Origin: Prochloraceae cyanobacterium PL24a_bin.78
Lineage (GTDB): Bacteria > Cyanobacteriota > Cyanobacteriia > Cyanobacteriales > JANQIW01
Direction of reading: 5' to 3'
Length of the DNA stretch: 64,000 nucleotides
Assembly (NCBI GenBank): GCA_028281945.1
Contig: JANQIW010000068.1
Location: forward strand, 57,018-121,017
This document shows, in pieces, positions 47,936 through 58,359 of the stretch; the first letter of the stretch is position 1, and the number at the start of each line of letters is the position of its first letter. The position numbers and the translations under genes were made by a program. The notes beneath the pieces are model-generated. The model saw nothing but the letters and a program-made list of their open reading frames with translations, was not told the DNA's origin and ran no database searches.

Positions 47936-48956
47936 TTTAAGTTAAGTTAAGGTAAGGTAATTTTAAATGATTTGGTTTTTCTAATATATAGATGAATTTA
48001 TTTGATATTTTTTACCTATGTTTGCAATCAATAGGGATATTAATAGCGTCATATAGAGAAATAATCTCAAAGATAATTTTTTGCTTAAGCATTACTTTAC
48101 TCCATCAATCCCAATTTATGCACTTTTAAGTATTCTTATCAGGAATTAAGTTATACTACAAAACCCAAAGAAAATCGAAATGCTATAAATGGGAAAACCA
48201 AAATTATTATCTAGTTAACTTCTTTTGGTAATTCTTTTTGCCTTGGATTTTATGGCAAAAAAAGGCTGAGACAATTGTGCTATAAACATGATACAACTAT
48301 GAGCAAATTACTTTAGGCTATATCTTAATCATTATTTTATGAGCTACTTTATCTAGAATTCCCTATTTCCTCTAAATTTAAACACTTGTTTTGATTAATC
48401 ATTTATCTCTCCTAAATTGTGTTTTCTATAATATTTAAGTTGGTTTATTTGGGGTTTATTTGGGGTTTATTTTATCTCAATCTGATTCTATTTATTAACA
48501 AGTTTTTTAATTTTCAAACAAATTTTTAATACTGTTAATCTTGATTATTTTTCGCATAAAAAACTATGCTTTTGCATAAAAACCAAAGTTAGACTATCAA
48601 TATTTACTGAGACAAATCAAATATCTTCTTATCATTTTACTGTTTTCTAACTACATAAGCTAAGGTTTGAATTCTTATTTAATAGATACAAATTACCAAA
48701 GCCTATAGAAAAAGTTTTAATCATTAGGAAATATTATAACTATATTTACTTATTCTTCAATGATTTTCTTATGCTTTGACGTTTTAAAATATCACTATGG
48801 AGAAATAGTAACTGTATTATAAATTATTTTTTATGTTTTGGACTAGTATTGTTTTCAGAAAAAACCTATCTAAGTATATTTATAGAAAAAATTACAATCA
48901 ATATGATTCTTTATATCTAGTTTGAAATTAATAATTATGGTATAAGAAAATTTGAT
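47936..48956. other. Long AT-rich intergenic region, 1021 bp
   Basis: No gene or RNA was recognised. Small features are a doubled TTTGGGGTTTAT (near 48449) and a pair of GCATAAAAA motifs near 48556 and 48576. The region is strongly AT-rich, like other large gaps here. An unannotated small RNA cannot be excluded. Confidence 0.45.
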
Positions 48957-49529
48957 TTATTTGGTTTTTCCTTTTTGATGTTTAAAAATTTTCCATAATT
49001 TTCTACCTGCAATTATTAAAATAAAAGGGATAAGAAAAATAGTTATCCAAGGAGCAACAAAGGCTAAAATAGACAAAACAGATGAACTTAAAGCTTCTGT
49101 AGTAGATAGCACGGGATTGCCAACTCCAGCCGTCATCGTGGTAGAAGCCAACCTAGTCATAGTAGTTAAACCTTCCACCATCCCTGCCGCACCCCCACCA
49201 GCTAGTAAGGCTAAAGTCCATTGTAACACAGGATCAATATCTCCTAGAGAAGCTGCGGTTAAAATTGTACCTACTGTAATAGCTGTAGGGATTTCAATGG
49301 TATCTAAAAAATTATCCACCACTGGTAAATAATAAGCTAAAATCTCTACCACCGTTGCCACACTTAAAGTGATTAAAGCTGCATCCGTTGCTAGCCATTC
49401 AAACCCAGATGCTAAAGGATAATCTCCTTGTCTTGCTGCTATACTCATAGTTAGTGGCGGGATAAATACCCGAAATCCACTGGCAGCACTTAAAGTTATA
49501 CCTATACAAAGTGCGATTAAAAATTCCAT
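48957..49529 (-). CDS. DUF4126 family membrane protein
   Basis: This small hydrophobic protein has several predicted helices and the DUF4126 opening MEFLIALCIGITLSAASGFRVFIPPLTMSIAA, followed by GFEWLATDAALITLSVATVVEILAYY and LLAGGGAAGMVEGLTTMTRL. The function of the family is unknown. The track begins at a GTG (49547) that overlaps the upstream HAD gene. The ATG at 49527-49529 (MEFLIAL) matches the usual family start and lies just after the HAD stop, so it is preferred (190 aa). The gene pair HAD-DUF4126 is probably one transcript. The C-terminus is basic (GRKLWKIFKHQKGKTK), which suggests a cytoplasmic tail. Confidence 0.88.
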   Translation of the reverse strand: MEFLIALCIGITLSAASGFRVFIPPLTMSIAARQGDYPLASGFEWLATDAALITLSVATVVEILAYYLPVVDNFLDTIEIPTAITVGTILTAASLGDIDPVLQWTLALLAGGGAAGMVEGLTTMTRLASTTMTAGVGNPVLSTTEALSSSVLSILAFVAPWITIFLIPFILIIAGRKLWKIFKHQKGKTK

Positions 49530-49539
49530 TTCTATTAAT

Positions 49540-50328
49540 TTAGCCACCCCATGTGGTAAAATCTTGTGAAAATTGTTCTAAAGATATGAGTTGGATCCTT
49601 CGATCTTTACGTGCTAATTCTTTAGATCTACTTGTATTATAACCCCAATCTGCTAGATATAGCCCCACTCCTTCTAAATCTGGCTGTTTTTTAACTAATT
49701 CTAAAGTTTTTAGTCGATCTTCGACAAACCAAAGGTTAATATCTTTTAAATTAGCTTTTTGAATTATTTCTCTTAGGGTTTCATATTTGGGGCGTTTAGA
49801 TTCTTTACCGATAATTTGCGCTGCTGGTAATTCAATTCCTGATTTTTTTAGTAATCTTTTTACGAATCTACCTTCTTTAGTTGTAACTATATATAATTCT
49901 ATCTCAGAATCCATGATTTTTCTTATTTTCTCAATTACTCCTGGATAAAATCTATGCAATTCTAACCAGCTTTCCAAATCAGATTCTATCCATTTATCTC
50001 TAGTAGTATCTAATGTATTTACTAGAGTTTTTGGATCTTTATTCTCTTTTTTAATAATTTCTTGGGCAATTTCATGCCAATTATCGAGAATATTTTCCTC
50101 AGAATAATTTCCTAAAACTAAAGCCCGAAGCAATACCGGCATTTCCCAACCTGTTTCAATTACTGGGCGTAAACGATAAAAACTCTCAGCTAAATCTTCA
50201 CTAGGGGGATTATCTTCTGTCCAAATTTTACAATAGGTGCGTTTGGTGGTTTGGAAATATTCAATTAATCCGTCACAGATTACGCCATCAAAATCAAGAG
50301 CGAGGATTTTAAGATTATCAGCAGACAT
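49540..50328 (-). CDS. HAD family hydrolase
   Basis: The N-terminal HAD motif I is LALDFDGVICDG, with the nucleophile Asp and the second Asp. Motif II lies in ELYIVTTKEGRF (Thr), and the later Lys and acidic motif IV are near KESKRPKYETL and NLWFVEDRLKTL. The 262-aa length and the large insertion between motifs I and II fit a cap-containing phosphatase, but the substrate cannot be told. A phosphoglycolate phosphatase-like role is possible but unproved. No signal peptide is seen. It overlaps the track version of the DUF4126 gene and probably forms a two-gene operon with it. Confidence 0.88.
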   Translation of the reverse strand: MSADNLKILALDFDGVICDGLIEYFQTTKRTYCKIWTEDNPPSEDLAESFYRLRPVIETGWEMPVLLRALVLGNYSEENILDNWHEIAQEIIKKENKDPKTLVNTLDTTRDKWIESDLESWLELHRFYPGVIEKIRKIMDSEIELYIVTTKEGRFVKRLLKKSGIELPAAQIIGKESKRPKYETLREIIQKANLKDINLWFVEDRLKTLELVKKQPDLEGVGLYLADWGYNTSRSKELARKDRRIQLISLEQFSQDFTTWGG

Positions 50329-50796
50329 AATTTATTAAAGGGTATAGTTTCTCCATAATCATCCCATAAAAATATCACTTTTTTGATAGCATTAAAAACT
50401 ATTAGCATTGGATCTTAAAAGTTTTATTAATATATAAAGTTCTACATTTATTAAAATGTAATAATTCTTGACAAAAAGATTTTCTTTTTTTATGTTGAAT
50501 TCTTAATTATTTATAGCACAAACTTGAGATTGTAAAGTTTCATTGAGAAGATAGCTATATATGGAAAATTTTCTGGATTTTAGTATGGAAAAAATGATGT
50601 AAAAAGTAAGAGAATATCCATAGAAATTGATGTAAGCTACTTTTAAATTTAACTTTTGATTATGAGTTGAAATCTTGGTAGTAAATTTAGTAGCAGTAAT
50701 TGGCTCTCATCAAAAAAAATATTCTTCAAGTTTAACTAGTAAATCAGATAAAAAAACTTAATTATCAGCAAAACAATCAAAGGAGTTGTACAAATA
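50329..50796. other. Intergenic region, 468 bp
   Basis: This divergent gap between the HAD gene and the di-heme cytochrome gene is AT-rich. AAAGGAGTTGTACAAATA just before 50797 supplies a good ribosome binding site for the cytochrome gene. No other element was recognised. Confidence 0.4.
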
Positions 50797-52593
50797 ATGC
50801 TCAAAAAACTGTTAATTGGCATTGGAATCTTACTTTTGGTGGTAATATTAATAGTTCCATTTGGGATTAATTATTTCTTGTGGAAGCAAATTCAAGTTCC
50901 ACCAGAAGATCCAGTAGAGGTAGTATGGACAGAGCAAAATTGGCAGCCAGATGAATGGCAATGGTGGTATCATGTTTCTCAAGGTTCGGCATTTGAAAGT
51001 ATCATTCCTTATGATTGGTTTCTAGCTTTAGAACAACCTAAATTGTCTTTCTTTCGTCCAGCCCCAAGTTTAAGTGAACCGAAATTTTTAGCTGGTTTCG
51101 GGTTTTTGCCTAATGGGAAGAATACTTATAATCCCGATGCTCTGCCTGTGGGCTTTGCTAAGGCTGAAAATTTTATGGATTTTTCTACTAAAGAAACTAA
51201 TACAGTACTTGGTTTTAACTGTGCTGCTTGTCATACAGGGCAGATTAATTATCAAGGTAAAGGTATTCGTATTGAAGGTGGAGAGGCTATTATCGAGCTT
51301 GATAAATTTAAAACCGCTGTAGGTCTATCTTTATTCCTCACTGATATAGTTCCATGGCGTTTTAATAGATTTGCTAATCAAGTTTTAGGTGAAAATGCTA
51401 CTAAAGAGCAGAAAGATGAATTGAAGGGAAAACTAAAATCTTTAGTGAGTGATGCTCAAGATGTTTTAAATAAGACTAAATCATTTTATCCTAGTGATAA
51501 TAAAGAAGGATTTGGGCGATTGGATGCTTTAGATCGCATTGGTAACTTTGTTTTTGGGAATCAAATCAATTTTGATAACTACCGAGAAGTGAATGCACCT
51601 GTAAATTATCCCCATATTTGGTCTGCACCTTGGTTTGATTGGGTGCAGTATAATGGTTCCATTATGCAGCCGATGGTGCGCAATGCTGGTGAAGCTATGG
51701 GGGTTTTCGCTAGAGTGGATTTGAATCCCGATTCTCCTGATGTCTTTAAATCTAATGTGAATGTGGAAAATCTTCATGGGATGGAACAATTATTGGCAGG
51801 AAAATCTATTTTCACTGGTTTAACTTCACCAAAATGGAATGAAGAAATTTTAGGTCAGATTGATTATCAAAAGGCATCTCAAGGAGAAGCTTTATATAAG
51901 GCTAATTGTCAGAAGTGTCATTTACCTCCTATGGATTCGGAGGAATTTATGTCGGATAAGTACTGGACTACTTTAGGTGATAATCAAGAATTTGAATATC
52001 TAAAAGTAACTATGAAGAATCTTTATGAGATAGGTACTGATCCTACAACTGCTATTAATTGGTATCAACGTACGGTTAATATCGATACTTTAGGGGAAAA
52101 ATACCATGACGAGAAAGGATTTGAATATAATGGGATTGTAACAGCTGGTTTTGCTTTACCTTTTGTTGTGGAAAAAACTGTTAACGAAAAGTATGATGAA
52201 TTAAATCTTACCCCTGAAGAAAGAGAGGCTTTCAATGGCAATCGTCCTAATGGTATTCGTGCACCTTTGGGTTATAAGGCAAGACCTTTAAATGGTATTT
52301 GGGCTACTGCTCCTTTCTTACATAATGGTTCTGTTCCTAATCTTTATGAAATGTTTGTCCCAGCATCGGAAAGAACTGAGAAATTTTATCTTGGTAGCAA
52401 GGAATTCGATCCTAAATTTGTTGGGTATAATACGGAAAAAATCCCAGGTGCTTTTTTATTAGATACTACAAAAGTTGGCAGTGCTAATACTGGTCATGAA
52501 TTTAAAGGAGATGGCACTGGACCGGGGGTTGTTGGTCGTGAGTTAAATGATGATGAACGGTGGGCTTTGGTTGAATATCTGAAGACTTTATAG
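50797..52593 (+). CDS. Di-heme cytochrome c, peroxidase-like, membrane-anchored
   Basis: The N-terminus has a membrane helix (LLIGIGILLLVVILIVPFGINYFLW, about residues 5-29) and no clear signal cleavage site. Two heme c motifs are present: CAACHTGQ (about residue 146) and CQKCHLPP (about 370). The surrounding sequence (FAGFGFLPNGKNTYNPDALPVGFA, ATAPFLHNGSVPNLYEMFVP) matches the large cyanobacterial di-heme family related to cytochrome c peroxidase. The catalytic domain should face the periplasm or lumen. Possible roles are peroxide removal or an oxidoreductase linked to photosynthetic electron flow; I cannot tell which. A strong Shine-Dalgarno sequence (AAAGGAG) lies 11 bp before the ATG. A rho-independent terminator follows. 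Confidence 0.9.
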   Translation: MLKKLLIGIGILLLVVILIVPFGINYFLWKQIQVPPEDPVEVVWTEQNWQPDEWQWWYHVSQGSAFESIIPYDWFLALEQPKLSFFRPAPSLSEPKFLAGFGFLPNGKNTYNPDALPVGFAKAENFMDFSTKETNTVLGFNCAACHTGQINYQGKGIRIEGGEAIIELDKFKTAVGLSLFLTDIVPWRFNRFANQVLGENATKEQKDELKGKLKSLVSDAQDVLNKTKSFYPSDNKEGFGRLDALDRIGNFVFGNQINFDNYREVNAPVNYPHIWSAPWFDWVQYNGSIMQPMVRNAGEAMGVFARVDLNPDSPDVFKSNVNVENLHGMEQLLAGKSIFTGLTSPKWNEEILGQIDYQKASQGEALYKANCQKCHLPPMDSEEFMSDKYWTTLGDNQEFEYLKVTMKNLYEIGTDPTTAINWYQRTVNIDTLGEKYHDEKGFEYNGIVTAGFALPFVVEKTVNEKYDELNLTPEEREAFNGNRPNGIRAPLGYKARPLNGIWATAPFLHNGSVPNLYEMFVPASERTEKFYLGSKEFDPKFVGYNTEKIPGAFLLDTTKVGSANTGHEFKGDGTGPGVVGRELNDDERWALVEYLKTL

Positions 52594-52651
52594 TTTTGAT
52601 CGTAATATCTTTCCTAGGAGTTTCTCGTTTTATCAGAATTTAATTATGATT

Positions 52652-52697
52652 AAGGGTATTGAAGTTGGAAATTTAAGTCACTTTAATACCCTTTTTT
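52652..52697 (+). terminator. Rho-independent terminator, possibly bidirectional
   Basis: AAGGGTATTGAAGT pairs with ACTTTAATACCCTT (one G-T wobble), giving a 14-bp stem with a 14-nt loop, followed by a run of T. It lies 59 bp after the di-heme cytochrome stop and could also serve the convergent aminotransferase gene. Confidence 0.8.
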
Positions 52698-52759
52698 CTA
52701 ATAATTAAACTAATAAATAACACTTCCACCCATCAAGAGAGAAGCAAGAATAAATTAAA

Positions 52760-53905
52760 CTAACCTAAAACCTTAGCAGCAGCAGCTACACCAGCACCAG
52801 GATCCACATCTTTTCCTAACTCTTGTAAAGTTGCTCCCAAACAAGACAAAACAGTCAAAATATCACGATCGCTAACAAAACCAAGATGACCAATTCTAAA
52901 GATTTTGCCCTTCATATGATCTTGTCCACCAGCCAAGGCAATATTAAAACGTTTATTCATAGTAGAACGAATGGCATCAGCCTCAACAGAAGCCGGAATC
53001 ACAGAAGTAGCAGCAGTGCTTGCCGCCTCATCTGGAGCAAATAAAGATAAACCTAAAGCCTTGATTCCAGCACGAGTTGCCTGAGTCAAACGTTGATGAC
53101 GAGCAAAAATATTCTCCAAACCTTCATTCTTCATCATTTGTAAAGCAGTTTGAAGACCATAAATTAAATTAATAGGAGGGGTAAAAGGAGTACTATTTTT
53201 ACTTGCTGCCTTATCATATTTTTTCAAATCAAAATAAAATTTAGGAATCTTAGCATTTTCGTAAGCCTTCCAAGCTTTATCACTCACGGTTACAAATCCT
53301 AAACCAGGAGGAATCATATAGCCTTTTTGAGAGCCAGAAGCTACCACATCTAATTCCCATTCATCTACCGGCACATTTAATGCCCCTAAGCTAGTTACAG
53401 CATCAACAATAATTAAAGATTCACCATGATTTTTCACATATTTATTAATAGTTTCTAAATCATTAAGCACTCCTGTAGAAGTTTCTGAGTGAGTTACAAT
53501 AACTGCTTTGATTTTTTTCTCTTTATCTCCCTCTAACTCCTGACGAAATTCCTCCGTATCCAGAGGTTTTCCCCAATCTGCACTAATTACATCGACATCT
53601 AATCCAAAAGCTTTACTTATCTGCGCCCATCGATCGCCAAATTTCCCATTACTACCAACCAAAACTCGATCACCCGGACTCAAAAAATTAATAATACCAG
53701 CTTCCATAGCCCCGGTACCAGAAACAGTCAACATAAGGACATTACTTTTGGTTTGATGAAGCCAATTAAGATTTTCCGTCACCTCAGCCAAAATCTTGCT
53801 AAAATCTCCGCTACGATGTCCGATAGGAGGTTTAGCAGTAGCACTTAATACTTTTGGTGGTACAGGCGTAGGACCCGGAATCATCAACAAATGTTTATCT
53901 TCCAT
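52760..53905 (-). CDS. Class V aminotransferase (alanine/serine-glyoxylate type)
   Basis: This 381-aa PLP enzyme resembles alanine/serine-glyoxylate aminotransferases of photorespiration. The N-terminus MIPGPTPVPPKVLSA, TVSGTGAMEAGIINFLSPGDRVLVGSNG, and VDAVTSLGALNVPVDEW with the cofactor Asp are typical. SGSQKGYMIPPGLGFV contains the PLP Lys. The C-terminal GRIGHLGF-like piece appears as IFRIGHLGFVSDRDI. It would convert glyoxylate to glycine in the cytosol. The gene ends 63 bp from the terminator shared with the di-heme cytochrome gene. The family is also annotated as the small subunit of soluble hydrogenase in older cyanobacterial records, which is a known misnomer. Confidence 0.92.
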   Translation of the reverse strand: MEDKHLLMIPGPTPVPPKVLSATAKPPIGHRSGDFSKILAEVTENLNWLHQTKSNVLMLTVSGTGAMEAGIINFLSPGDRVLVGSNGKFGDRWAQISKAFGLDVDVISADWGKPLDTEEFRQELEGDKEKKIKAVIVTHSETSTGVLNDLETINKYVKNHGESLIIVDAVTSLGALNVPVDEWELDVVASGSQKGYMIPPGLGFVTVSDKAWKAYENAKIPKFYFDLKKYDKAASKNSTPFTPPINLIYGLQTALQMMKNEGLENIFARHQRLTQATRAGIKALGLSLFAPDEAASTAATSVIPASVEADAIRSTMNKRFNIALAGGQDHMKGKIFRIGHLGFVSDRDILTVLSCLGATLQELGKDVDPGAGVAAAAKVLG

Positions 53906-54260
53906 TTTTTTTTCTCTCTAACTAATTGAGTTTGACAAATTTCCACAACCAAATCCCTAAAAGATATGGTTATAGCAGTGGATAATTCGTTAAACTCCTA
54001 TAATATCAAATCTAAATTTACTGCCACTTTGAAAAAATGATTATTAATTAATTATTGTTTTAACTTTTTTTAAAATCTTTTCTATTTTTTTCACTATTAG
54101 TTAGTAAATCATTTTTTGTGTTGTCCATTCGCAAAATAGTATTTTTTTATGATGATCAGAACACTTTTGGTACAAGTAAAGTTTTTTTAGAATTGGAAAT
54201 TTTTTATTTTTTGAACGATATCAAAGCTTTATTTTTTTCTTTTTAAAGCTTTCATAATTG
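53906..54260. other. Intergenic region, 355 bp
   Basis: AT-rich sequence upstream of the aminotransferase gene. AAAAAAATGGAAG places a purine-poor leader before its start. No gene, RNA or repeat was recognised. Confidence 0.4.
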
Positions 54261-54554
54261 TTATTGACCTGCTATCTTAGTCTTAGGAATAACATTATTA
54301 CTAGGAGGAATGACTACTGGTGATTTATCATCTACATGATTAATAGACCAGCGATATTCATAAGGTAATCTTGATTGTTCACAGGATTTTTCCAGTTGTT
54401 TTTGTTGAGAAAATGCTTTTCGCAAAGTTATAATTATTTCCTTAAGTTGATCTCTAACTGCTGGATTATGATTAGCAACCCATAGACTCTGACGTTCAAG
54501 CATTTGCAGTATTAGTTCATAATGAATATGAGATGGTAATGGAATTGGCTTCAT
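54261..54554 (-). CDS. Small conserved hypothetical, DUF5340-like
   Basis: This 97-aa protein begins MKPIPLPSHIHYELILQMLER and has a helical central part (RDQLKEIIITLRKAFSQQKQLE) followed by a polar tail. From memory it resembles the cyanobacterial DUF5340 family, whose function is unknown; I have not verified the match. No signal peptide, membrane helix or catalytic motif is visible. It stands alone on the minus strand with large AT-rich gaps on both sides. The ATG at 54552-54554 is the natural start. Confidence 0.7.
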   Translation of the reverse strand: MKPIPLPSHIHYELILQMLERQSLWVANHNPAVRDQLKEIIITLRKAFSQQKQLEKSCEQSRLPYEYRWSINHVDDKSPVVIPPSNNVIPKTKIAGQ

Positions 54555-54938
54555 TAATTTTATTTTACCATTTAATAATTTAAAGAATACTTTCTATTAT
54601 ATCTTAAAATACTACTAATGTAAAGAGGAATATTTTCTTTTACTATATTTTTAAGATAACATCGATTTTGAAGTTCTTTATTAACCTTAAATTATGTTAA
54701 TTTTTCTGGCTTCAATTCCTTAGTTTTAACCCATTTCAACTTACTAAGGTAGGTATTTACTATTTAGGGTTTACTGAAAAAGTCAAGTAATTTTATTATT
54801 AATTTTAGTGTTAATTTGTCCTAAAGATCAAAACTAAATTTTAACCAAAAATCTTAGATATTTTCTAATTTCTTGTGTGTTTATTTGTTAATTTTTTTGA
54901 GATAATTTGCCTCTACCTATCTAAAATTTTAATGTTTA
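54555..54938. other. Intergenic region, 384 bp
   Basis: AT-rich, with several CTTAGTTTTAACCC and TTAACC motifs but nothing that can be assigned as promoter, RNA or repeat. Confidence 0.35.
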
Positions 54939-55388
54939 CTAATTACTTTTTAAATTAAGACTTTCTAATAATTTTGGTAAATTTGCCTGATATTTTTTTA
55001 ATCTTTGATAATCTTTTTCCGTAGGATTAGAAATACGATTAATATTCATATTATCTTTCATATCAGCAATTTTAACTTTTACTGCTAAAGGATTAGATAT
55101 TACCCTTTGGAGATATACCTGATAATCTTCTTTTGGGCGTTTAGTAATTGCATCTATAGCGTTGATTATTTCTTCTGGAAAACCTAATTCTTTTAGTTGC
55201 AAGAGAGTAAAATCCGAATCTTCCACCACATCATGAAGCACTCCCACTATTTTTTCTTCCGTTGTTTTTAGATTATTCATCACTCGTAAAGGGTGTTCTA
55301 TATAGGGCTTTCCTGCTTTATCTACTTGTTTTTGATGTGCTATAGTTGCTATTTCAATTGCTTTTTCTAAAAATTTTTCCCTAGTCAT
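54939..55388 (-). CDS. Small HD-domain hydrolase, RelA/SpoT hydrolase-like
   Basis: This 149-aa protein has HD-domain metal-binding motifs in the order of (p)ppGpp hydrolases: IAHQKQVDKAGKPYIEHPLRVM (His), VLHDVVEDSD (His-Asp) and VKIADMKDNM (Asp). LRAP-type synthetase domains are absent. Single-domain proteins of this kind (MESH1-like, small alarmone hydrolases) can remove the pyrophosphate from (p)ppGpp. Others act on different nucleotides. The length is shorter than the usual 180 aa, with the C-terminus ending soon after DYQRLKKYQANLPKLLESL. It is alone on the minus strand. A role in the stringent response is therefore plausible but not shown. Confidence 0.85.
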   Translation of the reverse strand: MTREKFLEKAIEIATIAHQKQVDKAGKPYIEHPLRVMNNLKTTEEKIVGVLHDVVEDSDFTLLQLKELGFPEEIINAIDAITKRPKEDYQVYLQRVISNPLAVKVKIADMKDNMNINRISNPTEKDYQRLKKYQANLPKLLESLNLKSN

Positions 55389-55685
55389 ATTTTTAAATTT
55401 ATAGTTTTTATCTTTTAAAATTATTTTTTAGTTTTTACTCAAGTTAATTTATATAGTTAATTGATTTTAAAATTTCTAGTACATAGAAGAAATTCAAGAT
55501 AGATTATTAATATTTAACCTCGAAAAATATCTAATAAGATTACAACAGAAGAAAGTTAAAAAATTGGCAAAAATTAAAACAAATTATAAAGAAACTAAAT
55601 CCTTACCACCTTTCTACTATAACTTTTTGAGACTTTGCAATACAATAAAAGATTGCGATATTTTTAATGAGATTTAGGAGAGATT

Positions 55686-57125
55686 ATGAGTCAATTTGAT
55701 TATGATTTAGTCATTATAGGGGCGGGAGTAGGAGGCCATGGCGCAGCTTTACACGCGGTAAAATGTGGCTTAAAAACAGCAATTATTGAAGCAGCAGATA
55801 TGGGAGGCACTTGTGTCAATCGAGGTTGTATTCCCTCAAAGGCTTTACTGGCAGCATCGGGAAAAGTAAGAGAATTAAACGATACAAAACACTTAGAAAG
55901 CATTGGCATTGACTTAGGAGGAGTAACCTTTCAAAGAGAAGCCATCGCCAACCATGCTAGTAATTTAGTCAATAAAATTCAATCCGATTTAACTAATAGC
56001 CTCAAACGCCTTAAAGTAGATATTATTCGAGGTTGGGGAAAATTAGCTGCTAGTCAAAAAGTAGTAGTAGCAACTGAGAATGGGGAAAAAACCATTACCG
56101 CCCGTGATATTATGTTATGCCCCGGTTCCATACCTTTTGTGCCTCCTGGAATTCAAGTAGATAATCAAACTGTTTTTACCAGTGATAATGCCGTGCGTTT
56201 GGAATGGTTACCTCAGTGGATAGCAATTATTGGTAGTGGTTACATTGGTTTAGAATTTGCTGATGTTTATACAGCTTTAGGTAGTGAAATTACCATGATA
56301 GAAGCCCTTCCTAATCTTATGCCAACTTTCGATCCTGATATTGCTAAAATTGCCGAAAGAGTTTTGATTAAACCACGGGATATTGAAACTTATGCAGGGG
56401 TTTTTGCCACTAAGGTAATTCCTGGAAAACCTGTGGTAGTGGAGTTGACTGATGCTAAAACTAAGGAAATTATTGATGTATTAGAGGTAGATGCTTGTTT
56501 GGTAGCGACTGGGCGGATTCCTGCTACTAAAAACATGGGTTTGGAATCTGTAGGCATTGATACTGGTAAGCGAGGTTTTATTCCAGTTGACGATCGCATG
56601 GCGGTGTTAAAAGATGGTAAACCAGTTGAGCATCTTTGGGCAGTTGGGGATGCTACTGGTAAAATGATGTTGGCACATGCAGCCTCAGCACAAGGTGTAG
56701 TGGCGGTGGAAAATATTTGTAATCGTGAAAAAAATATCGATTATCGCAGTATTCCTGCGGCGGCTTTTACGCATCCAGAAATTAGTTATGTTGGTTTGAG
56801 CGAGCCTCAAGCAAAAGAGTTGGCAGAAAAAGAAGGTTTTAAAATTGCAACAGTGAAAAGTTATTTTAAGGGTAATTCTAAAGCTTTGGCTGAGGGTGAA
56901 ACTGAAGGTTTAGCTAAGGTAATTTATCGTAAAGATACTGGTGAGTTACTTGGGGTTCATATTATTGGGATTCATGCTTCGGATTTAATTCAAGAGGCAG
57001 CTAATGCCATTGCTACTAGATCCTCTGTGCACAATTTAGCTTTTAATGTTCATGCTCATCCTACTCTTAGTGAAGTTTTAGATGAAGCTTTCAAACGTAC
57101 GGAAACTGTTCCCATGAAAAAGTAA
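55686..57125 (+). CDS. lpdA: Dihydrolipoyl dehydrogenase
   Basis: This FAD enzyme is the E3 subunit of the pyruvate dehydrogenase and related complexes. The N-terminal FAD-binding loop is [17 protein letters not shown], the redox disulfide is [17 protein letters not shown], and the NAD loop is [35 protein letters not shown] follows, and the C-terminal His-Glu pair is in [14 protein letters not shown]. The length of 479 aa is standard. A Shine-Dalgarno sequence (AGGAGA) lies close before the ATG. It is followed 169 bp later by trpC on the same strand. It also may serve a glycine cleavage system; cyanobacteria usually have one such gene. Confidence 0.95.
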   Translation: MSQFDYDLVIIGAGVGGHGAALHAVKCGLKTAIIEAADMGGTCVNRGCIPSKALLAASGKVRELNDTKHLESIGIDLGGVTFQREAIANHASNLVNKIQSDLTNSLKRLKVDIIRGWGKLAASQKVVVATENGEKTITARDIMLCPGSIPFVPPGIQVDNQTVFTSDNAVRLEWLPQWIAIIGSGYIGLEFADVYTALGSEITMIEALPNLMPTFDPDIAKIAERVLIKPRDIETYAGVFATKVIPGKPVVVELTDAKTKEIIDVLEVDACLVATGRIPATKNMGLESVGIDTGKRGFIPVDDRMAVLKDGKPVEHLWAVGDATGKMMLAHAASAQGVVAVENICNREKNIDYRSIPAAAFTHPEISYVGLSEPQAKELAEKEGFKIATVKSYFKGNSKALAEGETEGLAKVIYRKDTGELLGVHIIGIHASDLIQEAANAIATRSSVHNLAFNVHAHPTLSEVLDEAFKRTETVPMKK

Positions 57126-57294
57126 TAATTTACAATTGAGAATGCTAGTAAAAGATAAAAATTTATCAATTTAAATCAAAATAATTGCTTTAAATTTGTG
57201 TTTTTGTCCAAAAAAGCAAGCACCATTCTTAGTTTTTACATTTCTAGAGTAGCCCTCAAAATCTAATAATTTATAATCTTGAATCAAATAAACT

Positions 57295-58182
57295 ATGAAA
57301 ATTAGAAGATTACAACCAAATCCTCCCGTTGATATTAATGATTTACGTTTCCAAGTAAATCTACCAGAAGTCTTGCCTAATAATATTTTAGAAGAAATTG
57401 TTTGGCATAAGGAAACAGAAATCGATCGTTGGCGGGAAAAAACTCCTTTATTAGAGTTAAGAAAACAGGCATCATTGATGACTCCACCTAAAAATTTTCT
57501 AGAGGCTTTGATGGAGGGTAAGTTTAAACCTGCTTTGATTGCCGAGGTAAAAAAAGCTTCTCCTAGTAAGGGGGTAATTCGAGAGGATTTTAACCCAGTG
57601 GAAATTGCCATATCTTATGCTAAAGCCGGGGCCAGTTGTTTGTCTGTTTTAACTGATAATAAATTTTTTCAAGGTAGTTTTGAAAATCTAGCTTTAGTGC
57701 GTCAAGCGGTTGATTTACCTTTGTTATGTAAGGAATTTGTTATTTATCCTTACCAAATTTTTCTAGCTAGGGCAAAAGGTGCCGATGCTATTTTATTGAT
57801 AGCGGCGATTTTAAGCGATAAAGATTTACAATATTTTGTGAAGATTATCAATGGTTTAGGGATGACTCCTTTAATTGAAGTACATACTTTAGCAGAATTG
57901 GATCGAGTATTAGCTATTGAAGGAATGTTTTTATTAGGAATAAATAATCGTAATCTTGAAGATTTTTCTGTTAATTTGGAAACAACTTGTGAATTATTAT
58001 CGGAACGTCGGGAAAAATTATTAGAAAGAAATATTTTGGTGGTAAGTGAATCAGGTTTACATACTACAGAAGATTTACGTAAAGTAAGAGATGCTGGTGC
58101 CAAGGCTGTTTTAATTGGTGAGTCTTTGGTTAAGCAGCCATCTCCCGGAGATGCAGTTACTGCTTTATTTTCTCCTCTTTAA
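57295..58182 (+). CDS. trpC: Indole-3-glycerol phosphate synthase
   Basis: TrpC closes the indole ring from CdRP in tryptophan synthesis, the step after TrpF. The TIM barrel shows [25 protein letters not shown] (catalytic Lys), [31 protein letters not shown] (Lys, Asp), [20 protein letters not shown] and AVLIGESLV. An N-terminal extension of about 55 residues ([19 protein letters not shown]) is usual in cyanobacterial TrpC. The 295-aa length fits. The gene ends before a perfect inverted repeat that could be its terminator. The 146-aa minus-strand ORF across its 5' end is a shadow. Confidence 0.95.
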   Translation: MKIRRLQPNPPVDINDLRFQVNLPEVLPNNILEEIVWHKETEIDRWREKTPLLELRKQASLMTPPKNFLEALMEGKFKPALIAEVKKASPSKGVIREDFNPVEIAISYAKAGASCLSVLTDNKFFQGSFENLALVRQAVDLPLLCKEFVIYPYQIFLARAKGADAILLIAAILSDKDLQYFVKIINGLGMTPLIEVHTLAELDRVLAIEGMFLLGINNRNLEDFSVNLETTCELLSERREKLLERNILVVSESGLHTTEDLRKVRDAGAKAVLIGESLVKQPSPGDAVTALFSPL

Positions 58183-58217
58183 TTTTTCAGGGTGATTCCC
58201 CTTCCTGAAACCTACTC

Positions 58218-58254
58218 AAACTTGATCAACTAGTCAATTTGATTGATCAAGTTT
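58218..58254 (+). terminator. Inverted repeat, probable trpC terminator
   Basis: AAACTTGATCAA (58218-58229) and TTGATCAAGTTT (58243-58254) form a perfect 12-bp stem with a 13-nt loop, 35 bp after trpC. It is not followed by a long T run, so termination efficiency is uncertain. Confidence 0.55.
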
Positions 58255-58359
58255 AATGTCTATCACTATATATTGGGAAAAAGAAGATTACTACCATGAT
58301 GGATAGCAGAAACAAGTAATATCATTTTATCCATTAGTAGAAGATACTCCCTTGGAAAA

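Noticed and set aside
57171-57611. 146-aa minus-strand ORF across the trpC 5' end
   Set aside because: It is antisense to conserved TrpC sequence, with no family resemblance of its own.
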